The notes beneath the pieces are model-generated. The model did not search any database. It was not told the origin of the DNA and was given only the letters and a program-made list of their open reading frames with translations. A program made the translations under genes and the position numbers. This document shows, in pieces, positions 1 to 7,719 of a DNA stretch of 21,490 bases. The DNA lies in the IMG/VR virus record IMGVR_UViG_3300021185_001181, positions 1 through 21,490 of that record. One strand, written 5' to 3'. Source of the DNA: a virus. Positions within the stretch are counted from its first letter, which is position 1; each line of letters starts with the position of its first letter.

Positions 1-30
1 TTATATATAATATCGGAAGAATAATCTTCC
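1..30 (+). promoter_or_regulatory. A/T-rich -10-like box followed by a short hairpin
   Basis: A TATAAT match lies at 6-11, and a perfect inverted repeat follows: GGAAGA at 15-20, loop ATAA, TCTTCC at 25-30. Any -35 box would be outside the window. The arrangement (promoter-like box, then a hairpin near the presumed 5' end of the transcript) resembles the one at 151-189. It is not an exact TATAAATA late box, so the promoter call is tentative. The hairpin could instead belong to the 3' end of a gene lying upstream of the window. Confidence 0.3.
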
Positions 31-53
31 CACCAATCTGGAGCAAAAAAGTT

Positions 54-155
54 ATGAAGACCCGCACATTTGGACGAGTAGAGAGACTCGGAGATGCGCT
101 ACTGAGTATGATAGTTTTAGTTACATCGATTGTTGCTATCCTACCACTTGTATAA
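54..155 (+). CDS. Small single-pass membrane peptide (33 aa)
   Basis: A short reading frame of 33 codons. Residues 1-14 are basic and polar (MKTRTFGRVERLGD). From about residue 15 to the C-terminus there is one hydrophobic stretch rich in Leu, Ile and Val, consistent with a single membrane helix. A GGAG ribosome-binding site at 40-43 sits 10 bases before the ATG. The stop codon TAA (153-155) lies inside the late-promoter box at 151-158. I do not recognise the family. Its size and topology would fit a small phage membrane protein, but no function can be assigned. It could be a chance frame, although the ribosome-binding site and the hydrophobic pattern argue against that. Confidence 0.45.
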   Translation: MKTRTFGRVERLGDALLSMIVLVTSIVAILPLV

Positions 156-158
156 ATA
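151..158 (+). promoter_or_regulatory. T4-type late promoter box TATAAATA
   Basis: An exact TATAAATA. In T4 this box is read by the gp55 late sigma factor with sliding-clamp help and places the start about 6 bases downstream, here near 164. It would drive the glycosyltransferase-like gene at 209. The upstream peptide's stop codon is embedded in the box. Confidence 0.7.
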
Positions 159-168
159 GATAAAACTA

Positions 169-189
169 GGGTGACTTAATCGGTCACCC
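169..189 (+). other. Perfect 7-bp hairpin at the 5' end of a late transcript
   Basis: GGGTGAC at 169-175 pairs with GTCACCC at 183-189 around a 7-base loop. It begins about 5 bases after the expected late start, so it would form the 5' leader of the next gene's mRNA. A T-run (TTTTT) follows six bases after the stem, so it could also act as a weak terminator for upstream readthrough. Confidence 0.5.
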
Positions 190-208
190 GACACTTTTTG
201 GATATATT

Positions 209-949
209 ATGAAAGCATACATGATTGCAGATTTGAACAATCCGACCTCTGTGAAGTATACAGAGATCGCACTGGAATCATGGAAGAAACAAAACATCCT
301 CGACATTGAAGTCATTCAGTGTTACACCCCCGACACTATCTCAGAACTAGAACCCCTCTACAACTGGAGACCTCTGCTTCATGGAATGCAGAAGGACAAA
401 CAAAGCACCAAGAGTGAACGTGCGGGTGATATAACTCATTGGCAACTTATTAAGAAACGTGCAGAGAGTGATGAACGTTTCTATGTAATGGAACATGACT
501 CATATCTAGAAGACCCTGATGAATTCAAACGTCAGTGGGAGTTCACTATGAGAAATGGATTGGATTGGGCGAATCATGGACTATTCATGTCATGTTATTC
601 ATTCTCTCGTAGGTGTGCTGAGTATATGAATTACCTGTTATTAGAAAAAGGATTCCCATTGAATGGTGGCCCCTATGGTTGTGTGGAGAGACTGGTCAAG
701 ACCTACTTGACACGTGTGCCTAATAATCGTGAGTATACCTTTATGACACATCATCGGAATAGTGAATGTGTTGGTGTGGGTGCAACAGCGAAAAGATTGT
801 TCGTTGTATATAATTGTGCAACAGACGAGTCCATGTTCAAGCGTGCCTCAACCCAAGTGATATCTAAGTCATTTGGTATTACCCAAGACCATGATGGAAT
901 GGATATAGAACCTTGGAAAAGATCAGAAGGTTTTAAAATTATTCCTTGA
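209..949 (+). CDS. GT25-like glycosyltransferase (LPS glycosyltransferase-like)
   Basis: A 246-residue protein that resembles glycosyltransferase family 25 and LPS-type transferases, which are frequent in large marine phages. The N-terminus (MKAYMIADLNNPTS) forms the expected first beta strand and nucleotide-sugar end. Residues 71-78 (RAGDITHW) match the family's pattern of Arg-Ala, a few residues, then Ser/Thr-His before the core helix. Residues 92-99 (YVMEHDSY) are in the place of the metal-binding 'LEDD' strand, here with the variant EHD. The gene follows a late promoter and a leader hairpin, and it ends on the -35 box of the gp43 promoter. Late expression suggests it acts on virion proteins or host surface glycans, but no substrate can be inferred. 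The fold assignment is from motif similarity only. Confidence 0.5.
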   Translation: MKAYMIADLNNPTSVKYTEIALESWKKQNILDIEVIQCYTPDTISELEPLYNWRPLLHGMQKDKQSTKSERAGDITHWQLIKKRAESDERFYVMEHDSYLEDPDEFKRQWEFTMRNGLDWANHGLFMSCYSFSRRCAEYMNYLLLEKGFPLNGGPYGCVERLVKTYLTRVPNNREYTFMTHHRNSECVGVGATAKRLFVVYNCATDESMFKRASTQVISKSFGITQDHDGMDIEPWKRSEGFKIIP

Positions 950-974
950 CATTCCTAGTATCGCCCTGTATAAT
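946..974 (+). promoter_or_regulatory. Consensus sigma70 promoter for gp43
   Basis: TTGACA (946-951), a 17-base spacer, and TATAAT (969-974): a perfect match to the host sigma70 consensus, with the -10 preceded by TG. The TGA stop codon of the preceding gene (947-949) lies inside the -35 box. This is expected to be an early promoter read by unmodified host polymerase. Confidence 0.85.
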
Positions 975-987
975 GTGTACTTCATTA

Positions 988-1002
988 TGAGGATTTTATA
1001 TG
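988..1002 (+). promoter_or_regulatory. TGAGGA-type translation start region of gp43
   Basis: TGAGGATTTTATATG: a GAGGA ribosome-binding site and an A/T spacer running into the ATG at 1000. The same layout recurs before uvsX, gp41 and the gene at 13210. It resembles the RegA target that I recall in front of T4 gene 44 (TGAGGAAATTATG). No regA gene is in the window. Confidence 0.5.
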
Positions 1003-3462
1003 GATTTTTATACATCAATTGACCGATTCGGTTCGACCCTTTTGTATCGGGGTTACTCGGGCGGTCAACGAGTAAAGAAGCGCATCCCATTCAAACCGAC
1101 ACTCTTTGTGAATGCCACGAAGGGTAGTGGGTGGACTACACTAGATGGTAGGTCAGTAGAACCCATTGAGTTTGAGACGATGCGTGAAGCGACTGAGTTT
1201 CAGAAGCGATACCAGTACGTGGACAACTTCAAGGTCTATGGACAGAACAATTTTATTATGCAATTCGTTGCCCAGAAGTTCCCAAACGACATAAAGTTTG
1301 AACGTGACCTTCCGGTAATCATGACCATCGATATTGAGGTTGCATCTGACGAGGGATTCCCCGAACCAGAGAAAGCAAACCATCCAGTTATCTCGATATG
1401 TACCAAATCAAACAAAGAGGATTTCTATCGTGTGTGGGGTCTGGGTGACTATGATCCGCCAGAGAATACAATCTATATCAAGTGTGAGAGTGAACTTCAA
1501 CTGATCGATAAGTTCCTTGACTACTGGCAGAACCACGGATCACCCGACATTGTGACTGGTTGGAACAGTAAGGGGTTTGACCTTCCATATCTTATTAACA
1601 GAACAAGAAAGGTTATTGGTGATGAGTCATGCAAACGATTCTCACCTTGGGGCACGGTGTCCGCAAGAACGTCTCGTGGTAAGATGGGTATGAAAGATGT
1701 TGAGACCTATGACATCATGGGTATCGCACAGTTGGACTACCTTGACCTGTTTAAGAAGTTCACCTACAATACACTGGGACAGCAAGAGTCCTATCGTCTG
1801 GATCATATTGCCCATGTCGTACTGGGTGAACGCAAACTATCGTATGAGGAGTATGGTAATCTCCATACATTGTACAAGGAAGATCACCAGAAGTTCATTG
1901 ACTATAACGTCAAGGATGTGGAGTTGGTTGACCTGTTGGAAGAGAAACTCGGACTGATCACTCTTGCAATGACTATGGCATATCGTGGTGGTGTTAACTA
2001 TGAGGACATCATGGGTACGACTGCGATCTGGGATTCTATCATCTATCGTATTCTAAACAAGAAGAAGGTTGCGATCCCGTCCAAGGAAGAGAAGACCAAA
2101 GGCGACTTTGCGGGTGGTTATGTGAAAGAACCTCAAGTCGGTTCGCACGACTGGGTCACCTCCTTTGACTTGAACTCCCTGTACCCTAACATCATTGTGC
2201 AATACAATATGTCACCTGAGACTGTGGTAGATGGTATCATCGATACTGACGTGGAACGTATGCTCAATAAGGTGACAAACATTACAGGAGACTATGCAGT
2301 TGCCCCATCGGGTGTTCGGTTCACCAAGGAGAGGGAAGGTATCATCCCCGCAGTGATTCGACAGTACTACTCGGAACGTAGAGTCATCAAGGATGAGATG
2401 TTGAAGTTACAACAAGAGTATGAGAACACTCCGACCAAGTCGCTGTCTAATCGTATCTCTCATCTGAACAACCAACAGATGTCTATCAAGATTCTTATGA
2501 ACAGTCTCTATGGTGCGTTGGGTAATCGGTGGTTCCGATACTTTGATCAGAGGGTTGCGGAGTCAATCACTCTCGCTGGTCAGATGTCAATCAAGTGGGC
2601 AGAACGTGCGGTCAATCGTGAGATGAACAAACTACTCGACAGTGATGAGGACTATGTGGTTGCGATTGATACTGACTCGGTCTATATGCGTATGAGTAAG
2701 TTGGTCGAGAAGTTCAACCCCAAAGACCCTGTCAAGTTCCTAGACAAGATTTGTTCTGAACACTTTGAACCTGTATTGAGTCGTGCGTACAGTGACATGG
2801 CAGACTACACCAATGCGTATGTCAACCGTATGGAGATGGGTCGTGAGGTAATCGCAGATAAAGGTATCTGGGTCGCAAAGAAACGATACATCCTCAATGT
2901 ACACAACAACGAGGGTGTCCAGTACAAAGAACCCAAACTCAAGATGATGGGTATCGAGGCGGTCAAGTCATCCACACCTCAAGTGGTGCGTAACAAGTTC
3001 AAAGAAATCTTTGACGTGATCATCAACAGTACGGAGAGTGAGACACAGAACTACATTCGTAACTTCCGCAATGAGTTTACCAGTCTCCCTGCCGAGGATG
3101 TGTCATTCCCTCGTGGGGTGAATGGTCTGGATAAGTGGAGTGACCGTAAGACTGTCTACAAGAAAGGTTGTCCCATCCATGTGCGTGGTGCGCTGTTGTA
3201 CAACAAATACACCAAGGGTATGCGGCACGAGGAAATCAAACACGGTGAGAAGATTAAGTTCGTCTATCTCAAGACACCTAATCCTATCAAGGAGGATGTC
3301 ATATCCTACCCGCAGAACTTACCTCGTGAGTTAGGACTTGATAAGTATGTTGACTATGACAAGATGTTTGAGAAGACATTCCTCAATCCGCTTGAACCCA
3401 TACTGGATGCGGTGGGATGGACTTCCGAACCTAAAGCTTCATTAGAAGATTTTTTCTCTTGA
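1000..3462 (+). CDS. 43: DNA polymerase, family B, T4 gp43-like
   Basis: The replicative phage DNA polymerase, with 3'-5' proofreading exonuclease and polymerase domains. It is 820 residues against about 900 in T4. Exonuclease motif I is at D111/E113 (TIDIEVAS), motif II at about 183-198 ([17 protein letters not shown]194) and motif III at 301-307 (YNVKDVE, D305). Polymerase motif A is at 387-398 ([13 protein letters not shown]389), motif B at about 496-507 ([12 protein letters not shown]) and motif C at 555-562 (IDTDSVYM, D556/D558). All catalytic acids are present. The C-terminus (ASLEDFFS) looks like the sliding-clamp-binding tail of T4 gp43. The ATG has a good ribosome-binding site and lies 26 bases after a consensus promoter. 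The stop codon overlaps the next promoter. Confidence 0.97.
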   Translation: MDFYTSIDRFGSTLLYRGYSGGQRVKKRIPFKPTLFVNATKGSGWTTLDGRSVEPIEFETMREATEFQKRYQYVDNFKVYGQNNFIMQFVAQKFPNDIKFERDLPVIMTIDIEVASDEGFPEPEKANHPVISICTKSNKEDFYRVWGLGDYDPPENTIYIKCESELQLIDKFLDYWQNHGSPDIVTGWNSKGFDLPYLINRTRKVIGDESCKRFSPWGTVSARTSRGKMGMKDVETYDIMGIAQLDYLDLFKKFTYNTLGQQESYRLDHIAHVVLGERKLSYEEYGNLHTLYKEDHQKFIDYNVKDVELVDLLEEKLGLITLAMTMAYRGGVNYEDIMGTTAIWDSIIYRILNKKKVAIPSKEEKTKGDFAGGYVKEPQVGSHDWVTSFDLNSLYPNIIVQYNMSPETVVDGIIDTDVERMLNKVTNITGDYAVAPSGVRFTKEREGIIPAVIRQYYSERRVIKDEMLKLQQEYENTPTKSLSNRISHLNNQQMSIKILMNSLYGALGNRWFRYFDQRVAESITLAGQMSIKWAERAVNREMNKLLDSDEDYVVAIDTDSVYMRMSKLVEKFNPKDPVKFLDKICSEHFEPVLSRAYSDMADYTNAYVNRMEMGREVIADKGIWVAKKRYILNVHNNEGVQYKEPKLKMMGIEAVKSSTPQVVRNKFKEIFDVIINSTESETQNYIRNFRNEFTSLPAEDVSFPRGVNGLDKWSDRKTVYKKGCPIHVRGALLYNKYTKGMRHEEIKHGEKIKFVYLKTPNPIKEDVISYPQNLPRELGLDKYVDYDKMFEKTFLNPLEPILDAVGWTSEPKASLEDFFS

Positions 3463-3487
3463 CATTAATTGATGACTGTGGTATTAT
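3459..3487 (+). promoter_or_regulatory. Sigma70-type promoter for the AEP-like gene
   Basis: TTGACA (3459-3464), a 17-base spacer, and TATTAT (3482-3487). The -35 contains the TGA stop of gp43 (3460-3462). The downstream ATG at 3494 follows the -10 by only 6 bases, so the transcript would start almost at the start codon. Either the mRNA is leaderless or translation depends on upstream readthrough. Confidence 0.75.
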
Positions 3488-3493
3488 TACAAC

Positions 3494-4450
3494 ATGAGAT
3501 ATTCACTTACAATATTCAAGAACACGTTTGACAACCAGACCCATCGGGGAATGGAGGTCGAGTCGTGGGAGAAATTTGAAGAACTACTATATCATATGTT
3601 TGATAAGGAGGGTAGAAAAGGTGGTCGAGATTCTTCTGTGCTTATTAGTCCTGCTCGTTATTTTCCCGATACTACAAGGAGTAATAAGAATGTTGATTTA
3701 TGGGGTGGTTGGGCTTGTCTTGATGTCGATGATTATGTACTACGTGGTGATCCCAATATTGATCCTGCTCTGAGGTTGAAAGAACAACTCGCAGAGAAGT
3801 ATGGTCGATTTCATTATGTATGTTATAATACTGCATCATCGACCCATGAGAAACCTAAGTTTCGACTGGTGTTTCCACTGACAAGACTGGTTCATACCAA
3901 GGAACTGCAACACTTCTGGTTCTCTATGAACAAACAGTTTGATGGACTGGGTGACAAGCAGACCAAAGATGTTTCTCGGATGTACTATGTCCCTGCACAG
4001 TATCCCGATGCGTATAGTTTCATCTTCATCAACAAGGGTGTACACCTTGACCCTGATATGTTGATGAATAAGTATTCGTTTGTTGAACCCACTGGTAAGA
4101 CATTCATGGAGAGACTGCCACCTGAGTTACAACAGGCAGTCATCCAACATCGTAAGGACGCACTAGAGGCAACCGACATCACATGGAGTGGTTATCGGGA
4201 CTGTCCGTTCTTCCCAAAACGAATGGCAGTGGAGTATCAGACAATCAGTGAGACTGGTTGGTACAGTAAGATGTATTCCATAATGATTGCGACTGCGGGT
4301 AATGCGTACAAGAGAGGTTATCCTATCTCTGCTATGCAGATCGCACAGATGTGTTCGGAGTTGGATATTGAGACTGGTAACTGGTATAAGAATCGTCCCT
4401 TGGATAAGGAAGCAGACCGTGCCCTAGAATACATTTATCGGAATGGATAA
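3494..4450 (+). CDS. AEP-fold primase / PrimPol-like protein
   Basis: This 318-residue protein shows the ordered motifs of archaeo-eukaryotic primase (AEP) superfamily enzymes. Strand GWACLDVDDY (72-81) carries the DxD metal motif (D77/D79). Residues 115-128 (SSTHEKPKFRLVFP) form the SxH motif, with H118 and the following basic strand. Residues 159-167 (DVSRMYYVP) carry the third acidic residue (D159) and the conserved Arg (R162). Residues about 250-318 are helical and resemble the PriCT region found after many plasmid and phage AEP domains. It has no TOPRIM or zinc-finger motifs, so it is not a gp61-type (DnaG-like) primase. It directly follows gp43, which supports a replication role, probably priming. 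No clear ribosome-binding site precedes the ATG. The motif-based call is fairly good, but activity is inferred. Confidence 0.6.
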   Translation: MRYSLTIFKNTFDNQTHRGMEVESWEKFEELLYHMFDKEGRKGGRDSSVLISPARYFPDTTRSNKNVDLWGGWACLDVDDYVLRGDPNIDPALRLKEQLAEKYGRFHYVCYNTASSTHEKPKFRLVFPLTRLVHTKELQHFWFSMNKQFDGLGDKQTKDVSRMYYVPAQYPDAYSFIFINKGVHLDPDMLMNKYSFVEPTGKTFMERLPPELQQAVIQHRKDALEATDITWSGYRDCPFFPKRMAVEYQTISETGWYSKMYSIMIATAGNAYKRGYPISAMQIAQMCSELDIETGNWYKNRPLDKEADRALEYIYRNG

Positions 4451-4487
4451 TAGAAGTCTATATAAGATACTAATAACGGAGTAAGTA

Positions 4488-5426
4488 ATGAGAATTTTAA
4501 TCACTGGTGCGGCAGGGTTTATCGGTTCGCATCTCGCAGACAGTCTATTAGAAGATGGTTTTGAGGTGTTTGGAATAGACAACTTCAACAACTATTATGA
4601 CCCCTCTCTGAAGTATGACAGAGTCGAGTACTTTGGGCATGAAGTCTACGAGTGTGATCTCAAGAACTTTGATGACCTAGATGTCATGTTCGGTAAGATA
4701 GAACCAGATATCGTCATCCACCTTGCCGCACGTGCGGGTGTACGTGACTCTGTTGGTAATGAACAACTGTATCACCAAGACAATATCCTCGGAACACAGA
4801 ATCTTATTCAAGTGTGTAAGATGTATAATGTGTTGAAGGTTGTTTACGCCTCTACCAGTTCGGTCTATGGTGGTACACCTATTCCATCTACAGGTTGGAC
4901 TGAGGACGAGGTTACTGGTCACCAGTTGAACCCCTATGCGTACACCAAGTACTGTAACGAATGTCAGTTCAAGATCAGTGGACTCAATAATGTTGGTCTA
5001 CGATTCTTCACGGTATATGGGCCTTGGGGTAGACCAGACATGGCACTGTATCAGTTCACCGATGCAATCTGTCATGACGAACCTATCCAAGCATTTAACT
5101 ATGGTAACATGAAACGAGACTTCACCTATATCGGTGACATCGTTGAAGGAATCAAGATTGCACTGTTTGCTGATTTGAAGTCTGGAGAGATATTCAATAT
5201 TGGTAGAGGTAAACAGGTAGACCTTATGCATTTTATTTCAAGCATAGGTAAAGAAGTTGGTAAGGAACCAGAAGTGATTCTGGCACCTCGCCACCCCGCA
5301 GACACTCTAGAGACTTGGAGTGATACTGCTAAATTGAGAGAACTGGGTTACAAACCCAAAGTGAATATCGAACAGGGTGTGCAAGCATTCGTTCGATGGT
5401 TTAAAGAATATTACGGAGTGAAGTAA
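4488..5426 (+). CDS. NAD-dependent sugar epimerase, UDP-glucuronate 4-epimerase-like
   Basis: An extended short-chain dehydrogenase/reductase of 312 residues. The Rossmann NAD site is G7-x-x-G10-x-x-G13 (GAAGFIG). The strand GIDNFNNYYDPSLK (29-42) is typical of UDP-glucuronate 4-epimerases (CapI/LpsL type). The catalytic Ser lies in STSSVYG (122-128), and Y150xxxK154 (YAYTK) is present. The expected reaction is UDP-glucuronate to UDP-galacturonate. The next gene, overlapping by the single base of TAATG, is the dehydrogenase that makes UDP-glucuronate, so the two form a coherent pathway. A GGAG-type ribosome-binding site precedes the ATG. UDP-glucose 4-epimerase activity is the main alternative. 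Confidence 0.85.
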   Translation: MRILITGAAGFIGSHLADSLLEDGFEVFGIDNFNNYYDPSLKYDRVEYFGHEVYECDLKNFDDLDVMFGKIEPDIVIHLAARAGVRDSVGNEQLYHQDNILGTQNLIQVCKMYNVLKVVYASTSSVYGGTPIPSTGWTEDEVTGHQLNPYAYTKYCNECQFKISGLNNVGLRFFTVYGPWGRPDMALYQFTDAICHDEPIQAFNYGNMKRDFTYIGDIVEGIKIALFADLKSGEIFNIGRGKQVDLMHFISSIGKEVGKEPEVILAPRHPADTLETWSDTAKLRELGYKPKVNIEQGVQAFVRWFKEYYGVK

Positions 5427-6349
5427 TGACTGAAGAGGTTAAAGAAAATCCCCACTGGGAAAAGTTGAAAGTCGGGATTGTTGGACATGGATTTGTAGGG
5501 GGTGCGGTGGACTACGCATTCACTCACAGAGACATTATTAAATTTTATGTAGACCCTAAACACGGTACTACTATTGATGACCTGCTCGATTGGAATCCGC
5601 ACGTAACCTTTATCTGTGCGCCCACACCTATGGCGGAGAGTGGTTTTGTTGATGCATCTATTGTAGAGGATGCAGTGTTGAAATTGTTAGAACATACTGA
5701 GGGTGGTGTTGTTGTCAAATCAACTATTCCACCAGACGTAGTTGATCGTCTGTATTCATCTGTGTTTGAAGATGATGTTAAACGATTGACTATCAACCCT
5801 GAGTTTCTGACCGAGTCGAATGCAAAAGAACAGTTTGTGATGGCGCCATATCATGTGATCGGTGGTCATCCAGATGCGTGTCAAGGTCTTGCACAACTCT
5901 ATGAAATATACAGTTTGTGTACTGCTAATGAATTCGTATTCTGTTCCGGCCCTGAGGCGGCATTTGTGAAGTATGGAGTGAATTCATTTCTTGCAACCAA
6001 GGTAACATTCTTCAATCAACTGTTTGATTCGATTGAGAAGTTTGGATGTAATTATCCGAGTATTATCTCTGCGATTACCAAAGACCCTCGTATTGGTGTC
6101 GGTCACACACGTGTGCCTGGCTATGATGGTAAACGTGGATTCGGTGGTGCGTGTTTCCCCAAAGACTTAAAAGCATTTACTTTATTCGATAAAGACTTGA
6201 CTTTAATTGATAAGTGTGTTAATATTAACAACAATTACAGAAAACAATATGAACTAGATGAACGTGAGGAATTAAATAATGTCAAGTATGATGGACAAAC
6301 TAAAGAAGAACAGCAAGATCAAGACAACGGAAGTGTTGTCGGAGAGTAA
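5426..6349 (+). CDS. UDP-glucose 6-dehydrogenase-like protein (short form)
   Basis: Oxidises UDP-glucose to UDP-glucuronate using NAD. The N-terminal NAD site is GIVGHGFVG (17-25). VTFICAPTPM (60-69) and VVVKSTIPP (95-103) match family strands, NPEFLTE (124-130) is the conserved substrate loop, and RGFGGACFPKD (237-247) holds the catalytic cysteine C243. At 307 residues it is much shorter than the usual 390-450. It stops soon after the catalytic region and lacks most of the C-terminal UDP-binding domain. The last 23 residues are hydrophilic and encoded in the overlap with uvsX. Because the core motifs are intact, it may be a minimal enzyme, but loss of the C-terminal domain could alter substrate specificity. 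Confidence 0.85.
   Translation: MTEEVKENPHWEKLKVGIVGHGFVGGAVDYAFTHRDIIKFYVDPKHGTTIDDLLDWNPHVTFICAPTPMAESGFVDASIVEDAVLKLLEHTEGGVVVKSTIPPDVVDRLYSSVFEDDVKRLTINPEFLTESNAKEQFVMAPYHVIGGHPDACQGLAQLYEIYSLCTANEFVFCSGPEAAFVKYGVNSFLATKVTFFNQLFDSIEKFGCNYPSIISAITKDPRIGVGHTRVPGYDGKRGFGGACFPKDLKAFTLFDKDLTLIDKCVNINNNYRKQYELDEREELNNVKYDGQTKEEQQDQDNGSVVGE
6265..6281 (+). promoter_or_regulatory. TGAGGA-type translation start region of uvsX
   Basis: TGAGGAATTAAATAATG lies inside the coding sequence of the preceding gene. It differs by one base from the gp41 start region at 7656-7672. This is a candidate site for coordinated translational control of the RegA kind. Confidence 0.5.
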
Positions 6350-7328
6350 ATTCTTTACTGAGAAAGATATGGTGCCAACCGATGTTCCGATGGTGAATGT
6401 CGCATTGGCGGGAAGTATTGACGGTGGTGTCACGCCTGGGCTAACAGTCCTAGCAGGGCCGAGTAAGCACTTCAAGACCTCGTTCGCACTGCTAATGGCA
6501 GGTGCGTACTTGAAGTCTAAGAAGGACGCTGTAATGTTGTTCTATGATAGTGAGTTTGGTAGTCCCCAATCTTACTTTGAACAATTCGGTATCGACACAT
6601 CACGGGTGTTACACACCCCCATTGCCAATGTCGAGGAACTCAAGTTCGACTTAATTGCACAACTTGAGAACATCGATAGAAAAGATGATGTAATAATTGT
6701 CATCGATTCAATTGGTAACCTTGCATCCAAGAAAGAGTTAGAGGATGCGATTAACGAGAAGTCGGTGGCAGATATGTCCCGTGCTAAAGCATTGAAGGGT
6801 CTCTTTAGGATGTGTACTCCATATCTGACTATGAAGAATATCCCTATGCTTGCCGTCAACCACACTTATAAGGAAATAGGACTATTCCCCAAAGACATCG
6901 TAGGTGGTGGTACTGGTATTTACTACAGTGCCGACAACATCTGGATTCTGGGTCGTAGACAGAACAAGACTGGTACAGAGGTAACAGGTTATGATTTCGT
7001 CATTAATGTCGAGAAGTCAAGGTATGTTAAAGAGAAGTCTAAAATACCTATTAGTGTTTCTTGGGAAGGTGGTGTTGAGCGCAACAGTGGTTTGTTGGAT
7101 GCTGCTCTTGCTGGTGGTTATGTCGCTAAACCTTCTAATGGATGGTATTGCCGAGTTGATCGAAATACTGGGGAGATGGTAGAGGGTAAGGTTCGAGAGA
7201 AGGATACTCTGAAGGATGAGTTCTGGTCACCTATCTGGGCGGAGACTGACTTCAAAGACTTCTTGCAGAACCAATATTCTATCACTCGTAAGTCACTTGT
7301 ATCAATGGATGATATTGTAAATGAGTAA
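6279..7328 (+). CDS. uvsX: UvsX recombinase (RecA-like)
   Basis: The phage RecA homologue that forms filaments on single-stranded DNA for recombination-dependent replication and repair. The protein is 349 residues, somewhat shorter than T4 UvsX (about 390), mainly at the acidic C-terminus. The N-terminal SKFFTEKDMVPTDVPMVN region aligns well with T4. The Walker A variant AGPSKHFKTS is at 59-68, Walker B VIIVIDSIGN is at 138-147 (D143), and NHTYKE is followed by the GGGTG/YSAD loop of the DNA-binding region. The start overlaps the end of the dehydrogenase gene by 71 bases, and the end overlaps the next gene by 8 bases. Confidence 0.97.
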   Translation: MSSMMDKLKKNSKIKTTEVLSESKFFTEKDMVPTDVPMVNVALAGSIDGGVTPGLTVLAGPSKHFKTSFALLMAGAYLKSKKDAVMLFYDSEFGSPQSYFEQFGIDTSRVLHTPIANVEELKFDLIAQLENIDRKDDVIIVIDSIGNLASKKELEDAINEKSVADMSRAKALKGLFRMCTPYLTMKNIPMLAVNHTYKEIGLFPKDIVGGGTGIYYSADNIWILGRRQNKTGTEVTGYDFVINVEKSRYVKEKSKIPISVSWEGGVERNSGLLDAALAGGYVAKPSNGWYCRVDRNTGEMVEGKVREKDTLKDEFWSPIWAETDFKDFLQNQYSITRKSLVSMDDIVNE

Positions 7329-7719
7329 TGACATAGAATCCATGTTGAGTGAAGATGTTCATTATGCGATAATCCCAGCCGAGAATCCTCACGGTTGGGA
7401 CATTCGTATCCTTGAGGAGTTTCCTGAAACTGTTATTCAATATGATGTGATTGAGGTGGTAGAGGACAAAGACCAACTCAGTTTTAACTTCACAATTGTT
7501 TCAACTCCAGATGAAGATTTATCTGTAAATGACTTGACATTACAGGAATATGCTGGTAGAATACTTACTAGTTTACTGGAAGTTGCAGTCAGTGAAGGTA
7601 CACTTGTTGCGGAAGATAAGAAGACAGGTGAGAGATTGGCAACAGATGAAATACATGAGGAATTAGATAATGAATATCAATTTGGAACAGACGATACTGA
7701 GGAACTTACTGACCAATGA
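7321..7719 (+). CDS. Small acidic protein of unknown function between uvsX and gp41
   Basis: 132 residues, strongly acidic, with no membrane segment or signal peptide. The N-terminal two-thirds has alternating hydrophobic strands followed by a helix (LQEYAGRILTSLLEVAVSEG). The C-terminal about 40 residues are very acidic and probably disordered. It overlaps uvsX at its start and gp41 by 50 bases at its end, so it is translationally tied to the recombination and replication genes. I do not recognise a family. A single-stranded-DNA mimic or a replication accessory factor would fit the charge and location, but nothing in the sequence proves either. Confidence 0.8.
   Translation: MSNDIESMLSEDVHYAIIPAENPHGWDIRILEEFPETVIQYDVIEVVEDKDQLSFNFTIVSTPDEDLSVNDLTLQEYAGRILTSLLEVAVSEGTLVAEDKKTGERLATDEIHEELDNEYQFGTDDTEELTDQ
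7656..7672 (+). promoter_or_regulatory. TGAGGA-type translation start region of gp41
   Basis: TGAGGAATTAGATAATG, embedded in the 3' part of the upstream gene. It matches the uvsX start region at 16 of 17 bases. Confidence 0.5.

Noticed and set aside
3434-3456. Possible terminator after gp43 (CTTC-ATTA-GAAG followed by a T-run)
   Set aside because: The stem has only about four base pairs with little G/C, and the T-run overlaps coding sequence. Too weak to call.
4451-4487. A/T-rich TATATAAGATACTAAT before the epimerase gene as a promoter
   Set aside because: It is not an exact late box, and no -35 match lies at a proper distance. The gene can be transcribed from the promoter at 3459.
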